24,773 bases of DNA from positions 1 through 24,773 of the forward strand of contig CALDMH010000095.1 in the NCBI GenBank assembly GCA_937915565.1, read 5' to 3'. The translations under genes and the position numbers were made by a program. The notes beneath the pieces were generated by a model. It had not been told where the DNA came from and searched no databases. It worked only from the letters and a program-made list of their open reading frames with translations. The DNA is from an uncultured Clostridia bacterium. GTDB taxonomy: Bacteria; Bacillota; Clostridia; Christensenellales; Borkfalkiaceae. Positions 23,142 to 24,773 of the stretch are shown here, in pieces; positions within the stretch are counted from its first letter, which is position 1; every line of letters starts with the position of its first letter.

Positions 23142-24404
23142 TTAACCCCTTTTCGATAAAACTTCTCTTTCGTATTTCTTAACGTCGTCAAGCCATTCGA
23201 ATCCGCAAGGAACGCCGTTTTTTAAGCAGAAATAATTCCAGACGTCTTCAATCGGTAACGTTTTGCATTCTTCGGTGAGAACGAGCCTTGACGTATAATC
23301 GCCCGTTTTTTCAAACTCTTTGAGCAAATTCGATGGTTCGAGCAAAGCCGATAAAAGCGATTTTTGAGTGTTTCTCATTCCGAGTACGCCCGCGGCAATG
23401 CGGTTTATGCTTGCGTCGAAATAATCCGTCCCGAGGTTTACCCTGTTCAAAAAATCGTAACGAACTATTTCTCGCATAATATTTCTCACGTTGTCGTCGT
23501 AAGAAACGACGTGGTCGCTGTCCCAACGCATCGGACGCGTAACGTGAAGTAAAATCTCTTTGCAACCCATCAATACGGCGGATATTTTATAACCTATATC
23601 CTCGCTCAAATGGAAATGTCCGGCATCCAAACAAATCGGCAAATCGTTTTGTAACGCGTAAGTAAGGTAAAATTCGTGAGAACCGACCGTGAAAGCCTCC
23701 ACTCCGATTCCGAAAAGCTTACTTTCGAGGGTGTCTATATTATATTCGGTTTTGCGCTCTCTCGCAAAAATTTCGTCAAGACTTTCCTTCAAACGCAATC
23801 TCGGCGAATAAGTATCCGCGGGAAAATCCTTGTAACCGTCGGGAATCCAGTAATTCGTAACGCATCTTATACCGGTTTCTTTACCAAAGTATTCGCCGAT
23901 TTTACTAGTTAATATAAAATGGTTAATCCAGTAATCGCGGATAGATTTATCCTCGCTGCTGAGAGTAAAACCGGTGGAAAGCATCGGGTGGCCGGAACAA
24001 CTCGGGTTTATATCGAGCCCGACGCCGTTTTGCTTCGCCCAATCGACGTACCCTTTAAAGTGCTTCGGAGCGATTGTGTCGAGGTCAACCTTTTCGGTAG
24101 TGTCAACCATATTTGCCTGTAAACTGAGTTTATGTTTTCCTGCGACGAGTGAAAAAACCTTATCGGCGTCACGCATAAGTTGCTCTGCGTTTTTTGCAAC
24201 TCCGAGGTAATTTCCCGTTGCCATAACTCCGCCGCCCGCGCCTCTCGGCGCGCTTAAAAAACCGTGAACGTCATCTAACTGCCACGCATTGAACGATATT
24301 TTTTTGTTTTCAAGTTTATCCAAAGCCGCTTCCGTATCAACTCCGTATCCGGCATAAATTTCTTTTGCTTGTGCGTATCTTTCGATTACGATTTTATCTT
24401 TCAT
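23142..24404 (-). CDS. rhaA: L-rhamnose isomerase
   Basis: Converts L-rhamnose to L-rhamnulose (EC 5.3.1.14), the first step of rhamnose breakdown, in the cytoplasm. 420 residues from the ATG at 24402-24404, against 419 in E. coli RhaA. GGGAG at 24410-24414 has 5-nt spacing; an in-frame TTG at 24416 overlaps that site and is not the start. Conserved blocks lie at the expected places: DDVHGF (44-49), MATGNY (61-66), LDINPSC (130-136), WIPDGYKD (186-193), ESKLFGIG (227-234), CLDAGHFH (258-265), RWDSDHV (293-299) and DYFDASINRIA (327-337). The Glu, Asp and His residues in the last four blocks include the metal and catalytic ligands of the family. First gene of the operon; rhamnulokinase and aldolase genes are not in the window. 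Confidence 0.97.
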   Translation of the reverse strand: MKDKIVIERYAQAKEIYAGYGVDTEAALDKLENKKISFNAWQLDDVHGFLSAPRGAGGGVMATGNYLGVAKNAEQLMRDADKVFSLVAGKHKLSLQANMVDTTEKVDLDTIAPKHFKGYVDWAKQNGVGLDINPSCSGHPMLSTGFTLSSEDKSIRDYWINHFILTSKIGEYFGKETGIRCVTNYWIPDGYKDFPADTYSPRLRLKESLDEIFARERKTEYNIDTLESKLFGIGVEAFTVGSHEFYLTYALQNDLPICLDAGHFHLSEDIGYKISAVLMGCKEILLHVTRPMRWDSDHVVSYDDNVRNIMREIVRYDFLNRVNLGTDYFDASINRIAAGVLGMRNTQKSLLSALLEPSNLLKEFEKTGDYTSRLVLTEECKTLPIEDVWNYFCLKNGVPCGFEWLDDVKKYEREVLSKRG

Positions 24405-24440
24405 AATTACTCCCAAAGTTTTAATAATAGTTTTTTAATA

Positions 24441-24470
24441 ATTATACAGCTAATCTCGGTTTCGTGTACA
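24441..24470 (-). promoter_or_regulatory. Predicted promoter of the rhamnose operon
   Basis: On the minus strand, TATAAT (24441-24446) with TG directly before it, and a poor -35 candidate TGTACA (24465-24470) at 18-bp spacing. Transcription would start near 24434, about 30 bases before the rhaA ATG. A weak -35 with a perfect -10 fits an activator-dependent promoter, such as one driven by the operon's AraC-type protein. Confidence 0.55.
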
Positions 24471-24477
24471 TAGTTGC

Positions 24478-24512
24478 GTTTTACTTTTTACCAACAAAAC
24501 TTACTGTAAAAC
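24478..24512 (-). promoter_or_regulatory. Possible regulator-binding region upstream of the rhaA promoter
   Basis: The 7-mers GTTTTAC (24478-24484) and GTAAAAC (24506-24512) form an inverted repeat with a 21-bp spacer. A further TTTTTACC (24485-24492 region) lies between them as a direct repeat of the first arm. The block ends 8 bp upstream of the -35 candidate, where AraC-family activators commonly bind. This is positional inference; the region is AT-rich and chance repeats are possible. Confidence 0.3.
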
Positions 24513-24517
24513 AAAGA

Positions 24518-24541
24518 AAAAATGCTCTGAAAGGCGTTTTT
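24518..24541 (-). terminator. Possible second terminator upstream of the rhamnose operon
   Basis: An 8-bp stem (AAAAATGC at 24518-24525 with GCGTTTTT at 24534-24541, one G-U type pair on one strand) and an 8-nt loop. It is followed on the minus strand by TTTCTTTGTTTT. It could stop read-through from the rRNA operon before the rhaA promoter. The stem is short and mostly A/T. Confidence 0.35.
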
Positions 24542-24706
24542 CTTGTTCTTTTTGATTTTTTAGGCAGGGTTTTCTTTTTTTTAATTTTCAGTTCGCATAT
24601 TTGATGCGTCATATGCCGACCGAAAAAATCTTTTTAAGCTAAAAAGATGTTTTATAAAATTAAGCAAATAAATATTTTAAGCAAATAAAAAGTTAAAGTA
24701 AAGAAA
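24542..24706. other. AT-rich intergenic stretch without a gene
   Basis: No gene seen. It contains a dyad ATCTTTTTA-AGC-TAAAAAGAT near 24628-24648, a direct repeat TAAGCAAATAAA at 24661-24672 and 24678-24689, and an inverted repeat GCATAT (24595-24600)/ATATGC (24611-24616). None of these has a function I can assign. Confidence 0.4.
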
Positions 24707-24731
24707 AAAGCACTGCGCAAAACAGTGCTTT
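24702..24731 (-). terminator. Rho-independent terminator of the rRNA operon
   Basis: On the minus strand, AAAGCACTG (24731-24723), a 7-nt loop, CAGTGCTTT (24715-24707) and a T-rich tail. The 9-bp stem is perfect. It begins about 8 bp after the 3' end of 5S rRNA. Confidence 0.88.
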
Positions 24732-24738
24732 AATGGAA

Positions 24739-24773
24739 TGTGGCAACGACCTATCCTCCCGGTAAGTCACCCT
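24739..24773 (-). rRNA. rrf: 5S ribosomal RNA, 3' end only
   Basis: Read leftward, the last 35 bases end in GGGAGGATAGGTCGTTGCCA, the characteristic 3' terminal part of bacterial 5S rRNA (helix IV/loop and the strand that pairs with the 5' end). The gene is cut by the window edge. The terminator right behind it supports 5S as the last gene of an rRNA operon on the minus strand. The exact mature 3' end is uncertain by a few bases. Confidence 0.85.

Noticed and set aside
24405..24440. Riboswitch or long leader before rhaA
   Set aside because: The predicted 5' UTR is only about 30 bases, with no conserved fold.
24526..24541. Possible catabolite-responsive element (TGAAAGGCGTTTTT-like) upstream of rhaA
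   Set aside because: The central CG is out of register with the TG-N-AA-N-CG consensus by one base, and the second half-site does not match.
24595..24616. Inverted repeat GCATAT-10 bp-ATATGC
   Set aside because: Only 6-bp arms in AT-rich DNA and about 125 bp upstream of the predicted -35; no reason to prefer it as an operator over chance.

Overview
The window looks like chromosomal DNA from a low-to-mid GC Gram-positive bacterium, most likely a gut-type Clostridia lineage. This is judged from SD sequences of the GGAGG type, sigma-A-like promoters, lipobox lipoproteins, CUT1 sugar-transport genes with no ATPase gene beside them, and InlB-type repeat proteins. No mobile element, CRISPR array or phage gene was seen.

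Left part (1-4095). A gene of unknown function, cut by the window edge, runs rightward and ends at 578. It faces a leftward metal-efflux operon (3519 down to 904): an ArsR/CadC-type repressor, a stand-alone 72-residue HMA metal-binding protein and a P1B-type Zn/Cd/Pb-transporting ATPase. The operon has a clear promoter (TTGACA-17-TATACT) with a 26-bp palindromic operator at its transcription start. The ATPase gene is followed by two degenerate 38-39 bp tandem copies of its own 3' end. Divergent from the repressor lie tRNA-Val(TAC) and tRNA-Gly(GCC), with their own promoter and terminator.

Main part (4097-24404). Thirteen leftward genes are packed with overlaps or gaps of 2-95 bp and end at a strong hairpin terminator at 4055-4095. 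In transcription order: L-rhamnose isomerase (rhaA); a DUF4867 cupin-like protein; two cytoplasmic GH106-like glycoside hydrolases; a sugar-binding lipoprotein; an ABC permease fused to an N-terminal beta-propeller-like domain; a MalG-type permease; two lipoproteins built from InlB-type repeats plus a beta-sandwich-like module; an SGNH/GDSL esterase lipoprotein; a full-length but signal-less paralog of the operon's last gene; an AraC-family regulator; and a final lipoprotein of unknown family. Reading: surface lipoproteins bind and trim (possibly deacylate) a rhamnose-containing glycan, the ABC system imports oligosaccharides, GH106-like enzymes release rhamnose inside the cell, and RhaA converts it to rhamnulose. 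The transporter ATPase, rhamnulokinase and rhamnulose-1-phosphate aldolase are not in the window.

Right edge (24405-24773). A promoter and possible activator-binding region for the rhamnose operon, then the 3' end of a leftward 5S rRNA gene with its terminator. An rRNA operon therefore lies just outside the window.

The most unusual items are the propeller-permease fusion, the InlB-repeat lipoproteins with an internally duplicated architecture, the paired lipoprotein/cytosolic paralogs around the AraC gene, and the tandem duplication of the ATPase gene's tail.
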